A stretch of DNA of 64,000 nucleotides from positions 2,073,017 through 2,137,016 of the forward strand of contig NC_135552.1 of the NCBI RefSeq assembly GCF_964340395.1. The letters are read 5' to 3'. Shown here piece after piece: positions 11,251 through 22,830 of this stretch (the stretch's first letter is position 1; each line of letters starts with the position of its first letter). Origin of the DNA: Glandiceps talaboti. Lineage: Eukaryota > Hemichordata > Enteropneusta > Spengelidae. The position numbers and the translations under genes are program-made. The notes beneath the pieces were generated by a model. That model was given only the letters and a program-made list of their open reading frames with translations. It had not been told where the DNA came from and made no database searches.

Positions 11251-11680
11251 TTTCCACACCACACAACATGTAGATTTGACCACAGCTTGTTTCCACACCA
11301 TACAACATATAGATCTGACCACAGTTAGTTTCCACACCACACAACATATAGATCTGACCACAGTTAGTTTCCACACCACACAACATATAGATCTGACCAC
11401 AGTTAGTTTCCACACCACACAACATGTAGATCGGACCACAGTTAGTTTCCACACCACACAACATGTAGATCAGACCACAGTTTGTTTCCACACCATACAA
11501 CATATAGATCTGACTACAGTTTGTTTCCACACCACACAACATATAGATCTGACTACAGTTTGTTTCCACACCATACAACATATAGATCTGACTACAGTTT
11601 GTTTCCACACCACACAACATATAGATCTGACTACAGTTTGTTTCCACACCACACAACATATAGATCTGACTACAGTTTGT
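11251..11680. repeat. 39-bp minisatellite, 11 copies
   Basis: Units of 39 bp with core TTTCCACACCACACAACATA followed by TAGATCTGAC. The period is a multiple of three, so both strands show long ORFs of a 13-residue repeat. Substitutions are spread without third-position bias, so I do not read it as coding. Left units carry GACCACAGTTAG and right units GACTACAGTTTG, giving two expansion blocks. Confidence 0.96.
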
Positions 11681-11689
11681 CTATCATAA

Positions 11690-12323
11690 TAAAGGGACTG
11701 TGATCTGATAGAATAATACAAAAAAAATGTACCATACTTATTGTTGGAAGTGTTGAACAAACTGTTCATGTCAAAAGTTGACCTTCAATATGTAAATTTT
11801 AGATGTGAAAGTAACTGTCAATTATGACCATCTATTCATCCTCTATGATCATGTCACTTTAGATGACTGCAATGTTTACATTTAGCAATGGATTATTGAC
11901 TTTGAAATACACAGCCCTGTGACTGGCTTTCATCACATGTACAAGACCAGATAGCTAAGTCTCTGGGATACAGATATATACACATGGTGCTCATGAAGTT
12001 AATACATCATACATGTATATCCCTGTCGGTTTTGTTCTGACATATTGATTACAACATTATGTTGGTCAAATAGATTCGACAAACAGATTTGTGTATTTAC
12101 TAGCTACATGTATAATATTTGTTTACAGGGTATAAATTTGTGTGCAGGGAACGTTGGAATATACATTGTGAGACATGTAGATCCATGAAGACACACCATA
12201 GATCCTATGGACACACGTTGTCCATGAATGATATTGTATTAGCGACATAAACAAAAAGCTGAACGCTAAACAATTACTAATGATCTGAAGCACACGGGCA
12301 AAAGGTGACGTGCAGTTAGTGAA
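11690..12323. other. Unique non-coding sequence
   Basis: No supported gene. A short palindrome CCATAGATCCTATGG lies near 12199. Confidence 0.4.
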
Positions 12324-12361
12324 ACCATAGATCTTGGAGGGAACCCTCCGAGATCAATGGT
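12324..12361. repeat. 38-bp near-perfect palindrome
   Basis: Arms ACCATAGATCTTGGAGGG and CCCTCCGAGATCAATGGT are inverted copies with two mismatches and only AA between them. It could be two MITE ends left tail-to-tail, a cruciform site, or a short hairpin. Confidence 0.75.
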
Positions 12362-12674
12362 GACATAGAAAGTGACCATGTAACGCCATTTTATGTAACG
12401 TTAGTTGTTACTGTGATTCTCTGCGATATGCAATTATGACATACCATCACTAATACATCCATGGACATACATACATCACATGCATCATACATCATGTGTA
12501 CATCATAGTATACATAACAAGAGATCATTAAATATAGGAACACCTGTGGTTGACTGTATGTCTCGACATGTATCAGAATAATTTCAAAAAGTGAAAGTAT
12601 ATTACTTTCACGCAACAGGGACGTTTCATAAGATCGAAACAACGAGAACTTGTAAAAATCAATCTATTGTTTAC

Positions 12675-12702
12675 CTGACGCCTTCGTCCTGGTGGCAGCC
12701 AT
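12675..12702 (-). CDS. Possible short first exon
   Basis: Minus-strand ATGGCTGCCACCAGGACG, after AAAAC, encodes Met-Ala-Ala-Thr-Arg-Thr-Lys-Ala-Ser and reaches a donor-like TCAG|GTAAAC at 12675/12674. A hAT-like MITE lies about 90 bp upstream. Start context and donor are acceptable, but there is no second exon to test it against. Confidence 0.2.
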
Positions 12703-12789
12703 GTTTTGAAATCTATGTCGCAAAAGGGACAGATCCTTGACCCAAATGTCGTAAAACAGATCAACGAAAGCGACGAACCTACTACACAG

Positions 12790-13017
12790 CACAGGGGCGT
12801 GTAATATTTCATAGATTGTTGTTTTCCAGGTCTACAGACTAAATATAACAACCTTTTGACTATATATTCCTACATATAAGGGAAAGAGACTAACATTTCT
12901 CCGTAGTATAGAGATAGATACATTTGTAGTAGCAAGATTCGTACGATATTTTCCTAAGAAAACGGCATTCTAAGCAATAAGAAAACAACAATCTATGAAA
13001 TATTACACGCCCCTGTG
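12790..13017. mobile_element. hAT-like MITE, copy 1 (37-bp perfect TIR)
   Basis: The element begins CACAGGGGCGTGTAATATTT (12790) and ends with its exact inverse at 13017; the TIRs match perfectly over 37 bp. Flanks CTACACAG and CTAGACAG form an 8-bp target duplication with one mismatch. Related copies are at 39832-40045 and 44611-44818. CAGGGG-type ends with 8-bp duplications indicate hAT. There is no coding capacity. Confidence 0.9.
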
Positions 13018-14267
13018 CTAGACAGCGTTGCCGTAAAAAGTCACCATTCACTATTTCCGAAGTTAGGAAAATGCCGTTTTTGACAAAAAAATGACAAAAT
13101 AGCGTTAAACTGATAATGGAAACTGATTACTAATGACACCCAATGTCAGCATTCTGTATCAAAACTTGTAAACTTAAATTGCTATACGATTTGATAGAGA
13201 TAAAGACACACTCAGTAATTTGATCATTTCAATTATTTCAACCTTTCTATGACTGTGTCATGTCCTTTCACATTTGACACGTTTTCAAAGTCAAGGGTGT
13301 GAACATCAGGGCCGTAGCCTGACCAAATTGCCGGGGGGGGGGGGGGGGGGGGGCAGAACTTTGTCTTTGGTGCAATAATGTATTTAAAATTTAGAAAAGT
13401 GACTATTTACATACATTTGCATGACATTTACATAATATCATTTTTAGCATACACAATTTAATATCATAATTAATACGTAAGGCCAGAAAAAAAATTTTTT
13501 AAATGGTCAACGGGCAACCTAACCCATCACATTGGGTAGGTACATGTAGGTCGATTTCATTTGTTCGCAATGCTTGACAAGAATAAAATAAACCATATAT
13601 AATGATAGCAAAATATTTCAGGTCGAGTTTAGATAGAACTTATTCAGTCATCTTGATACTATCTCGTGCAATTTGTCTGCATAGCTACAGTTAGGAAATG
13701 TAAACAATTTACGGTTAAACAAATGCTGTAACTCCTCTCACCCTCTCAAAAAATGTTAAGCCCCTCAAAATGAAACTCAAGCATTATTTGAGCCACCCCT
13801 TCTGTCACCTACACTACAGTGGAGATATACAATTATATGGTACAATGATGCGTTAAAATAATAGTAATAACAAACTACAATAATACTCCGAACAAGGTAC
13901 TTTACATAGGATGTGGATTTCACATGCATTTGGAGATGTCTCATAATGAGCGCTATTAAACCTATACAGGGAGGTACTTAGCCAGCCACCTTCCATCTTG
14001 TTTTGGGAGAAAGTCTAAATTATCACCGTGATTGCTACCGATTGGAAGAAGACAACTCCAAAGATGACAACTTTTGTGAAAATAAGACACAATGTAGGAG
14101 GTCATTTAGAGGCATAAAATATCAATTGATAGACAATTATGCTATGTTGTACATATTATCTGGCTATGAAGTGTATTTCATTGTGGCAAAGCTGAAAAAT
14201 ATTTTATGGATCGATGTGCACTTGGTAAATGACATCTTCTGAAGTTTAATTTGGTCCCAAAAGATCA
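13018..14267. other. Non-coding, with a 21-G tract
   Basis: A run of 21 G lies at 13333-13353, preceded by CAGGGCCGTAGCCTGACC, which resembles the start of a DNA-transposon fragment; its partner end was not found. The ORF at 14003-14242 has no supporting feature. Confidence 0.4.
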
Positions 14268-14332
14268 CAAATAAAGAGCAAAACATTTCAAGACTTAGTC
14301 TGAAAGTCTTGAAATATTTTGTTCTTTATTTG
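14268..14332. repeat. 65-nt hairpin (27-bp stem, 11-nt loop)
   Basis: The left arm 14268-14294 (CAAATAAAGAGCAAAACATT...) pairs with the right arm 14306-14332 over 27 positions, with one G-U pair and one C-A mismatch. The loop is TTAGTCTGAAA. The size and near-complete pairing match an animal pre-miRNA-like hairpin, but a palindromic MITE remnant would look the same. Confidence 0.7.
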
Positions 14333-15770
14333 CACTATCCAACTTTTGATGGCCCAATGACTGCTCAGCACCTCCCCCCCCCCCCCTTCCCATGGAAATT
14401 GAAGTTTGGGTTTTGATGTCGAAGGTACAGCTCTGTTTACAAATTCAGGGCCATTCCTTCCATAGTAAATTGTCGCTCAAAATGAATATCAAACAACATT
14501 TTAACCGAAGACAACGTCGAACATAATTATTGAAAGCGGATCTTCAAAGAGTGGATCTTAAACTGCTACCTAGTTTAATAGTTTTTCAGGGCCACCAAAT
14601 ATTCCAAAAAGAGATCTGCCGTTTTATCAGTAAATGTTTTAAAGAAGGAACAAGATGTAAATGAGATCAAGCGCATCTTCGGTGTCACTGCACGCAGCAG
14701 GCGACCTCACGTTGAACGACTTTTTCCGTCTTATTTTTTGGAGTTTCACTCTCTGGGATTATTGCGACTTGTTATCTTCAAATGAAGGAGACTTTCCAGA
14801 CTACGTACAACGGTTATCCCGGAAAATGTACAGTCCATGTGCGCACTTCTTTTTTACTTTCCCGCACAAAGAATTGTTAATTTGCAACACTGCAAAAAGT
14901 TACAATTTTTAACTGGACACATTTTTATTCAAAGTTAAGCCAGCGTACAATAGAGATATAAGATACATATTAGCGAGGAGTCAGTGTACAGTCACTTTTA
15001 ACTTTAGTGAACCATCAATTTAAATCGCGCATGCTAGGAATCGTCACGTAAATAACGATTATTATAACATCGCTATGTATTGAAAAAGTAGATTTTATTC
15101 TTTCTTTTTTCCACCCCCCCCCCCCCTTGTCCTTGTTTGTTTGTTCTCATAGTGAAGACATGGATAGGGCATGTAAGAAGTATAATATTAAACTAGCCTA
15201 TCTGTACACGTGTATTAGGACTACACTATTGTCGCTATCGTAACTGATTTTCATTTGATTTTATGTAACTTGTCAATTTGATTTCATTTTATTTGTCATT
15301 TTACTTTTCCTTTCTTCCTATTTGAAAAATTGAAAAGGTTTCGTTTTCGTTTTTGTTTTTGTTTGTTTTTGTTGTTTTTTCGTTGCTCGATAAGTTTTTT
15401 ATCGTGTCATTAAAAAAAAGAGTTGTTATAAAATATTCAAGATTAAAATGATTTTCAGTATTGGTAGCTATGGCACACCACAGACGTCATATTCTCGGTG
15501 ATTGGATGGATTTGTCAGTGACTTTGTGGATGATGTGAACTTTATCTAGTGATGTCATAAATTTACTGGACGTTGCACTATCCGATGATGTCATATTGTT
15601 GGTCGGCCATATCGCTAATCATAGGTTGTCCAAGAAATTTATTCTCAATTTGATGTCATACCGAAGTATACTTTCCATTTATAAAATGTAGACGGAAGGT
15701 AAGGTGTCTGACGGAGAAAAAAAAGAGAGGTGGTTTTGTTACTTCTGCAATATGAATTACCCAAAATGAC
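14333..15770. other. Unique non-coding sequence
   Basis: C-rich homopolymers occur at about 14373-14387 and 15114-15126, and a GTTTTTGTTT-rich patch at about 15335-15375. The ORF at 14661-14912 shows no domain or splice support. Confidence 0.4.
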
Positions 15771-15896
15771 ATGTCATGCGATTTTTTCACTGGCGGCTGC
15801 CTCATGGACACCCACCCGTTGGTATTAAAACACTCTCTTGGTGGTTTATTACATGGTCCTAGATCCTGTGTGTTCAATATGGAACCAAACATAAAG
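15771..15896 (+). CDS. Candidate first coding exon, unrecognised protein
   Basis: ATG at 15771 (context AATGACATGTCA) opens 42 codons ending phase 0 at a strong donor, AAG|GTGAGT (GT at 15897). The peptide starts MSCDFFTGGCLMDTHPLVLK and continues with HSLGGLLHGPRSCVFNMEP, a composition plausible for real protein. A second in-frame ATG lies 12 codons in. The minus strand also carries a 93-codon ORF over the same DNA, which lacks splice or start support. I do not recognise the family and could not find the next exon. Confidence 0.35.
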
Positions 15897-17150
15897 GTGA
15901 GTTGTACAGCACTCTTGTCGTGGGTACTGTAAAACATTTATGAGGAAAGTCTGTTATACAAGGGATTTCTACGATAGTCTGTATGCGTGATATTGGCCGT
16001 GAAATAATAGCCAGGTGACTACGGACACAGTACAGTTCAATTGTTTGGTAAGTGAATTAACAAGTGAAACTACTATTCTATCTACTACTATAAAACTATT
16101 CTTGTCATGTATTTTACTGATGACTGAAATTTTGCATATGTATCCAGTAGAGGCGTATACCGACTACACTCCGGTATGAATTACACAACATTAATAAATA
16201 TATTTCCGTAGATAAATGATCGTATCACCACTTTTTTACCGTCACCCGTACAACCCGGAGATAATCCAGTGAAGATATCTATAATGGTACACAGAGATAT
16301 AGTTATGACTCGTTTTATGTTTCAGGATGTAATCAATAATACTGACATCAAAGTGTCAAACTCTCATTTTGTTTACATCGGCGCGATCTGTGTTTTTGCT
16401 TTGCTGTCTTGATTTGTGAAACATCGAAGCAAAATACACACATCGTCATATAAACAGACTGTTTTTGTTTGTCACACGGTTCCTGGGTCCCCTGTGTATC
16501 AACTGGCAAAATTTATCGCTAGTCTAAGATAACATCCATATGTGAATTTATATAATAGTTTTAATAGTTGATACAAGTAGATGTGAATTAGTTTTAATAG
16601 TTGATACAAGTAGATTACAGCGTCGAATTTAGAATTCTGCCTCCATTCCATATGAAATTACATCGACTATGTGACTATATACAATATTTATGACTTCTAC
16701 TAGTACCCACTCATTTCAGCTTACACATAATTTTGGTTTCAAGTTATAATAAAGGTAATGGTACTGGCGTGATAACGCATATAGGGCCTAAAGGTAACAA
16801 GAAATATTTAAATATACGAACATCTGCTGTAAAGGAGTCGAATGAGTAATTACAAGGGCAGGACCGGTAGGAATCAGGCCCTGTCTGTTGCGTAAAATGT
16901 GACCCTCTCCCGATTCCGCCATATTAAAAGATCCTCCTACCATTGCCTTTCTCTAAAGCAACTCAAGTTAAAATATTTTTATCTTTAAGAAATATGGGTT
17001 AAACTGCTGTCAGACGGGAAAAGGGATTCGAATATCAGAATCAATGGTAAGGACTTGGTCCCTCCACTGACACCAAATTGATAGTTTTAAAAAGGTACTG
17101 ACTATTTCCCAATACTACCACTGCAGGGAATTTCTGTGAAGGTACTGCAT
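15897..17150. other. Non-coding
   Basis: Contains a 2-copy 35-bp duplication (TTTTAATAGTTGATACAAGT) at about 16558-16616. Otherwise no supported feature. It could be intron if the exon at 15771-15896 is real. Confidence 0.4.
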
Positions 17151-17505
17151 TAAGGGACCGGACAGAATTCACGGCAGGGGGGGCCCTGGGGAGAAATTGG
17201 GGGGGCCATGAAAAAAATGAGAGGCTTGAAGGGGGGGGCCATGAAAATTCTCATGGTTTGAAAGGGGGGGCCGCGAAATATTTTGTCATTGAAAAAAATT
17301 AATATGTTAAAATTTAGCAATAAATTAAAATTTAACATTGCATGAGATAGCACTTGATATCGCCTTTAATATTGAATGTCTACACTTTCATTTATGTATT
17401 AAAATGGAAGTGTGTACGTTTGTATGTACCTATTTAGTGAAGCATAAAAACACTACTCAAGATTAATTTGATACACCCTGAATTACTCTTATATACACCA
17501 AGTTG

Positions 17506-17768
<263 letters not shown>

Positions 17769-17890
17769 TAATATACTAGCATAGGACCTGTAATTTATGT
17801 GATTAAAAAGTGACCTTTTGGTGAAAAATGTAAATACAAAAACGTCTGGCCAGATTAATTTAGATAGGTGTTTTATTTCTTTCCTTGACA

Positions 17891-18110
17891 CTATTCTTGA
17901 GTTTCACTCTCAGACTCACTAGAGTCTGAAGATGTGAGGCAAGACTTGTCTTTCTTTCTATCTAAAACCAGTGAAATTAAACTATTTCCCTCCTCAGCAT
18001 CATCAAATGCATCTATCTGTACTAAATATTGTAAAGCATTTAGATGTCTGCATGATGTTAAGTGTTTCTTCATCAGTGACTTTGCACTAAAGCAATGGAG
18101 AGGTATATGA
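17891..18110 (-). pseudogene. Transposon-internal ORF with zinc-finger-like start and acidic tail
   Basis: The minus-strand frame reads HCFSAKSLMKKHLTSCRH, resembling the C-terminal half of a C2H2-like finger (C, F, L, H and C/H spacing). It continues through about 35 ordinary residues and ends in an acidic serine tail, SSDSSESESETQE, with a stop at 17891. It sits inside the 17154-19908 transposon, head-to-head with the plus-strand ORF at 18091-18786, which also ends in an acidic Ser/Asp/Glu tail. It may be the last exon of an element-encoded protein. I assign no function. Confidence 0.35.
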
Positions 18111-18786
18111 ATACTCTAGTCAATATACATGGTTGGGACCAGAGATGGTAAGAATTCCTCAACCTGTACCAGACCCGGACAGTCCAATGCACTATCTTCC
18201 AGTTCATAAGTGTCCAACTGTTGACAGTGAAGGAAAGCAGAGAGAGGCAGATGACTGGCAACCCAGGTCAAATATCACAAGGAAATTCAGAAGGGGTGAA
18301 TTGACAACCAAATAATAGGTGGAAGAATTTTCAAAATTATTTTATGTTGATTGCAAACATATTGAAGCATATGTTCAACACCTGTAAAACCTAAAGAATG
18401 TTCAAGAAATGAGAATGCGTACAAGGTTAAGTCAGAAAAAGGAGAAGAAAATCAAGCCGTACCAGGACTATAATTGGCTTGACTTAGTTGTGCATGGAAA
18501 GTTAAGCTCTCTTCAGGTTGCTGAATTAGACAAGTACTTGAAATATCAGCAACTAAACATACATGGTAGGAAGGATGACATGTTGAAAGCTGTTACATGT
18601 GATGTGTTAAGAAGAACTTCAAGAGAGCAACAGAAGTCAGTGATTGAAAAGAACGCAGGTGATGAAAGTGAAGAGGAACTGTGTGACAGTGAAGAAGGAG
18701 ATATTGTTTTAGAAGAAATTCGTAGTGATAGTGACACCGATACATCAAGTACTAGTGACAGTGACAGTGAGAGTGACAGCGAATAA
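18091..18786 (+). pseudogene. Decayed transposon protein with SAP-like segment
   Basis: One plus-strand frame runs from after a stop at 18088 to the stop after 18786, broken by TAA-TAG at 18313-18318 and TAA at 18385-18387. In order it encodes a Pro-rich stretch (RIPQPVPDPDSP), a DDWQPRSNITRK motif, a VEEFSKLFYVDCKHIEAYV helix, a basic QKKEKK linker, a YNWLDLVVHGKLSSLQVAEL/DKYLKY segment like the SAP-like helix-turn-helix found in many metazoan transposon proteins, and a tail of (S/D/E)n. Continuity of frame and sense across the stops shows it was once one C-terminal coding region. The catalytic part is absent or unrecognisable. Confidence 0.6.
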
Positions 18787-20174
18787 AATGAGTCTAGCCA
18801 TCAAAAAGACCAGGATGGTTCCCTTATTGTTCAAACTAGATCAGGTAGACTGGCTGGATCATGGAAACTTGCCTTTATATAAATTCAAGATTATGAATAA
18901 AGGGATTGTATTGCAAAGGCTATTCATCATTGACACTGTACTTCAAGCTTAATGTGAATGGTTTAGAAAACTGTGAGTAATACTCATCTGATCACTGTAC
19001 AGTGTATTGAATACAATTCTGAATTTGCTGTTCCCATCATGAAGACACAAATGCCTGACACTATAGGTTTAAATATATATGGTTTTGGAACTGAAAGCAT
19101 ATTGATTACATCTAAGTATTCCACAACATTCTGAATTTCTTTGCACTTTCATGAAGTCACAAATGTCTTACATTTACATGTGTATTGGTAATGCATTTGG
19201 TGTAGGAAAGTGAAAGCTATATTTGTCAGACCTCAGTGTGCATAAAATCCTTAGTTTGCTAGCACTTCATGACATCACAAATGTTTGACATTAGATAGTT
19301 ATTGTGTTATGAGTATAAATAGATATTTGAATACACTATGTAGGTGATGTGATGTCCTTAGATACTCCCCACAAATGTCCAGACTACAGTTTTTCACAAA
19401 TCACGCATGTGAATGTGTGTTTACTCTGTGTCTGTGTTTCTGTGTATGTATCAGTGAATGACAGTTAAAACCACCACATCAAATGCCTTGGTATTAAGTG
19501 ATGACTACTTATGGTGTCTAGTTGGGAAATAAACAAGATTATACCACATGTGTATGATTACATGTATAGTCAAAATGTTTTTGTTTTTTTTGTTTTCTAA
19601 AAAACTTCCTCTACAACTACTAAGTTGTTTGGGCTGAAATAGTAACATAATAGTAGTACCAAAAGAAATATTACAGTTGTGCTACAGTAACAAAAAAATT
19701 GTACTCTTTTAGTTATTGTAGGGGGCAGGATATTGTGCACTTTTTTTCTCTTTTTTTTTTTGGGGGGGGCATGAAATTTTCATACTTTTGAAAGGGGGGG
19801 GCTGTGAAATTTTGGTCACAGTGGATGGGGGGGGGGGGCAGGAAAAAAACCAAGTCAGAGATAATTTCTCCCCAGGCCCACCCCCTGCCGTAAATTCTGT
19901 CCGGTCCCTAAGTAATACCCGTGCTTGGAATTAATCGACTGAGCTGAAGGCCAGAACTCCAAAAGGCTTACATTGTCAGGACCGAGGTCAACATCTTCAC
20001 TTCACAAAATTATCCCCAATATCATCAATGTACCCACCCAACTGTTTCCTTGAGACCCTCTCTTCTTGCTCTTCACATCTCAACTGACTGTTTCACTGCT
20101 CGCAATCCGGAATCAAGAAACATCAATAATCATATCGCAAGCAGACAACAGTACAACAGATGTCATCCTTTTCA

Positions 20175-22279
20175 GTAAGGGGTGGACCATTTGATATCCT
20201 GGGGGGGGGGCTTGGAAGATTTCGGGGGGAAAAAGATGCCAAGTGGATTTGCTTGAAAAAAAAATCCGGATATGAGTGGGTGATGGAAAAAAAGATGGAC
20301 CACTGCTGCTAGAAAAAAAATATCTTGACAGGGAAATGATGCACAGGTTCGAGTATACTGTTCAACCTGCTCGTATCCCTCCAACCAGGACACTTGGCAA
20401 ATCATGACAAACAGTTTCAAACACATGTCAGGGACCAGTCAGTTTCGTTAGCCTGTGGTACATATATATATTTGTTCTTGTCTCTGTTTTCTTTTATAAA
20501 TTGTTTAAATATTACTTCATGTAAGGGTTCAAACATAACTATACATAAAATTATACATATAATACATGTATTACCTTGACTGTTTTGTAACGGTAATCTT
20601 CATACAATTACTATTACTATTGGATAGTTTATAAAAGAACTTAATCTAATCTATGATGACACACTGAAAATACAAATCGGAAACTTGATTGGTGAGCTCA
20701 GACATTTAGATAGACCGGTCAGTTTCTCCAGCTTGGGGGGATGGGGGATGTCAGTGTTATTTTCCATTGGGCCAACAAAAAGTCACTGACCCCGTGAATA
20801 AAGTTTCATAGCATCTGACAGTAAGCTGTAGAGGGAAGAGCTTTGAGACTGGGATATGCCTACCTCTTGTGTGAGTGTGTGTGAATGGAGGATTTTTACT
20901 TCTAAAGGCAATGTTAAGGCCATTCACAGACACTTTCAGACAATGATTTACAAACTTTACAAGACAGCTCTAACATGTAAAAAGCAACAACGTGAGGTTG
21001 AAACATTTTTTAAATAAAGTTTCATAGCATCTTGACACTAAGAGGTGGAGGCAAGAACTTTGATTTGAGACTGGATAACATGTCTACCTCTTACGGGGGG
21101 GGGGGTTCTAGGTGGTCTCCCCCTAGAAGCCCTGGAGGGTTTTACTTCTAAAGGCAATGTTTAGGCTATTCACAGACACTTTCAGACAATAATTTGCAAG
21201 CTTTACAAGACAGCTCTAACATGTAAAAAGCAACTACATAAGGTTGAAACATGTTTGAAATAAAGTTCCATAGCATCTTGACAGTAAGAGGTGGAGGGAA
21301 GAACTTTGATTTGATTTTGGTGAATCTTATTGTTGGTTTAACGAATGAGTGGCCTCTGGGGTGATGGAGTGCAAGGGGTCCCCCCGCCAGATCTGCAGTT
21401 TTTTGTTTCTATTTAGGCAATTTTTAGGTTATGCATAGCCTCTGAGATATATATTGCCAAGCATCGAAAAGCTAAAGTAAATATAACTTTTTACCTAAGT
21501 TTTCCATGTTATAAAAGTGGGCCTGTAACATTGGTATAGGGGCATTGATATTGCATGTATAGTAAAGTTACTGATGTGTTAGAGCACTTTAGGAGGTCAT
21601 ACCTAGTGTACAATATAAACTTGAATTTGAGTTGTGGTGTCGATACATGTAGTGTCTGAAATAGGAAGTATAGCATCCCTTTTGACAAATTCATACTGAA
21701 GAGACTAGAACAATTTAGATTAAGTTCTTTTATAAACTATCCAATAGTATGAAGGTTACCATTACAAAACCTTCAAGTTCACTTTTGCCCCAAAGTGTAA
21801 GATAAGTGAAGCACTGATTGTGAAACAGCCAAACACTTACATGGCATGTTCTGTAACTAGTGTGGTAGCTAGGTAATACATGTATTATATGTATAATGTT
21901 ATGTATAGTTATTTATGAACCCTTACATGAAGTAATATTTAAACCATTTACGAAAGAAACAGAGAAAAGAACAAATATATATATATATGTACCACATGCT
22001 AACGAAACTGACTGGTACCTGACATGTGTTTGAAACTGTTTGTCATGATTTGACAAGTGTCCTGGTTGGAGAGGTACGAGCAAGTTGAACAGTATACTCG
22101 AACCTGTGCATCATTTCCCTGCCAAGACATTTTTTTTTCTAGCAGTAGTGGTCCATCTTTTTTTTCCATCACCCTCTCATATCCGGATTTTTTTTCAAGC
22201 AAATCCATTTGGCATCTTTTTTTCCCCGAAATCTTCCAAGCCCCCCCCCCCCCCGGATATCAAATGGTCCACCTCTTAC
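20175..22279. mobile_element. Foldback element, copy 1 (long inverted arms)
   Basis: The left arm 20175-20660 (GTAAGGGGTGGACCATTTGA...) is repeated in inverse at 21705-22279 with high identity, giving arms of about 490-570 bp. Each arm holds the block GACCATTTGATATCC-Gn, an A/T-run section, and a TACATGTATTACC section. The 1-kb centre contains 3 units of about 250 bp with TTCATAGCATCTTGACAGTA and CAGACACTTTCAGACAATAA. No ORF. It is immediately followed by a satellite-like array (22422-22808) that in copy 2 (40100-43128) is present on both sides, so it is probably the outer arm of a larger element. Confidence 0.85.
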
Positions 22280-22421
22280 CACGTGCAACTGTGCAACATG
22301 CTGAGGAGTACTCCCTAGCCTGTTTCATATCAATACTCGTATTATGCGTATTGAATAATTGAATAATAACGTCATTACAAAATCGCCGCATATCATGTCA
22401 TCATCTCGCATCGCAGTATTG

Positions 22422-22808
22422 CATATAGTCATCTCATGTAGTCATGTCGCATGTAGTCATCTCATGTAGTCATATCGCATGTAGTCATCTCATGTAGTCA
22501 TATCGCATGTAGTCACCTCATGTAGTCATATCGCATGTAGTCATCTCATGTAGTCATATCGCATGTAGTCATCTCATGTAGTCATATCGCATGTAGTCAC
22601 CTCATGTAGTCATATCGCATGTAGTCATCTCATGTAGTCATATCGCATGTAGTCATCTCATGTAGTCACATCGCATGTAGTCATATCGCATGTAGTCACC
22701 TCATGTAGTCATATCGCATATAGTCATCTCATGTAGTCATATCGCATATAGTCATTGCAGTATTGCATATAGTCATTGCAGTATTGCATATAGTCATTGC
22801 AGTATTGT
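22422..22808. repeat. 28-bp tandem array, right outer arm of foldback copy 1
   Basis: Units alternate CATCTCATGTAGT and CATATCGCATGTAGT (13 + 15 bp). The array closes with about four 21-bp units of GCATATAGTCATTGCAGTAT. The same array in the same order occurs at 42607-43110, and in inverse at about 40106-40330. Confidence 0.95.
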
Positions 22809-22830
22809 ATTTTCGAATATTGGCAGGCAT

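Noticed and set aside
11155-11769. Long ORFs on both strands with a 13-residue repeat
   Set aside because: The 39-bp period is a multiple of three. Both strands are open at once and substitutions show no third-position preference.
13333-13353. Poly-G tract as a quadruplex regulator
   Set aside because: Homopolymer G/C runs are scattered through the window (for example 14373, 15114, 34448 and 47201) and mostly sit in transposon remnants; there is no adjacent gene to regulate.
15656-15937. 93-codon minus-strand ORF
   Set aside because: No start, splice or domain support; the plus-strand frame over the same DNA ends at a strong donor and is the better candidate.
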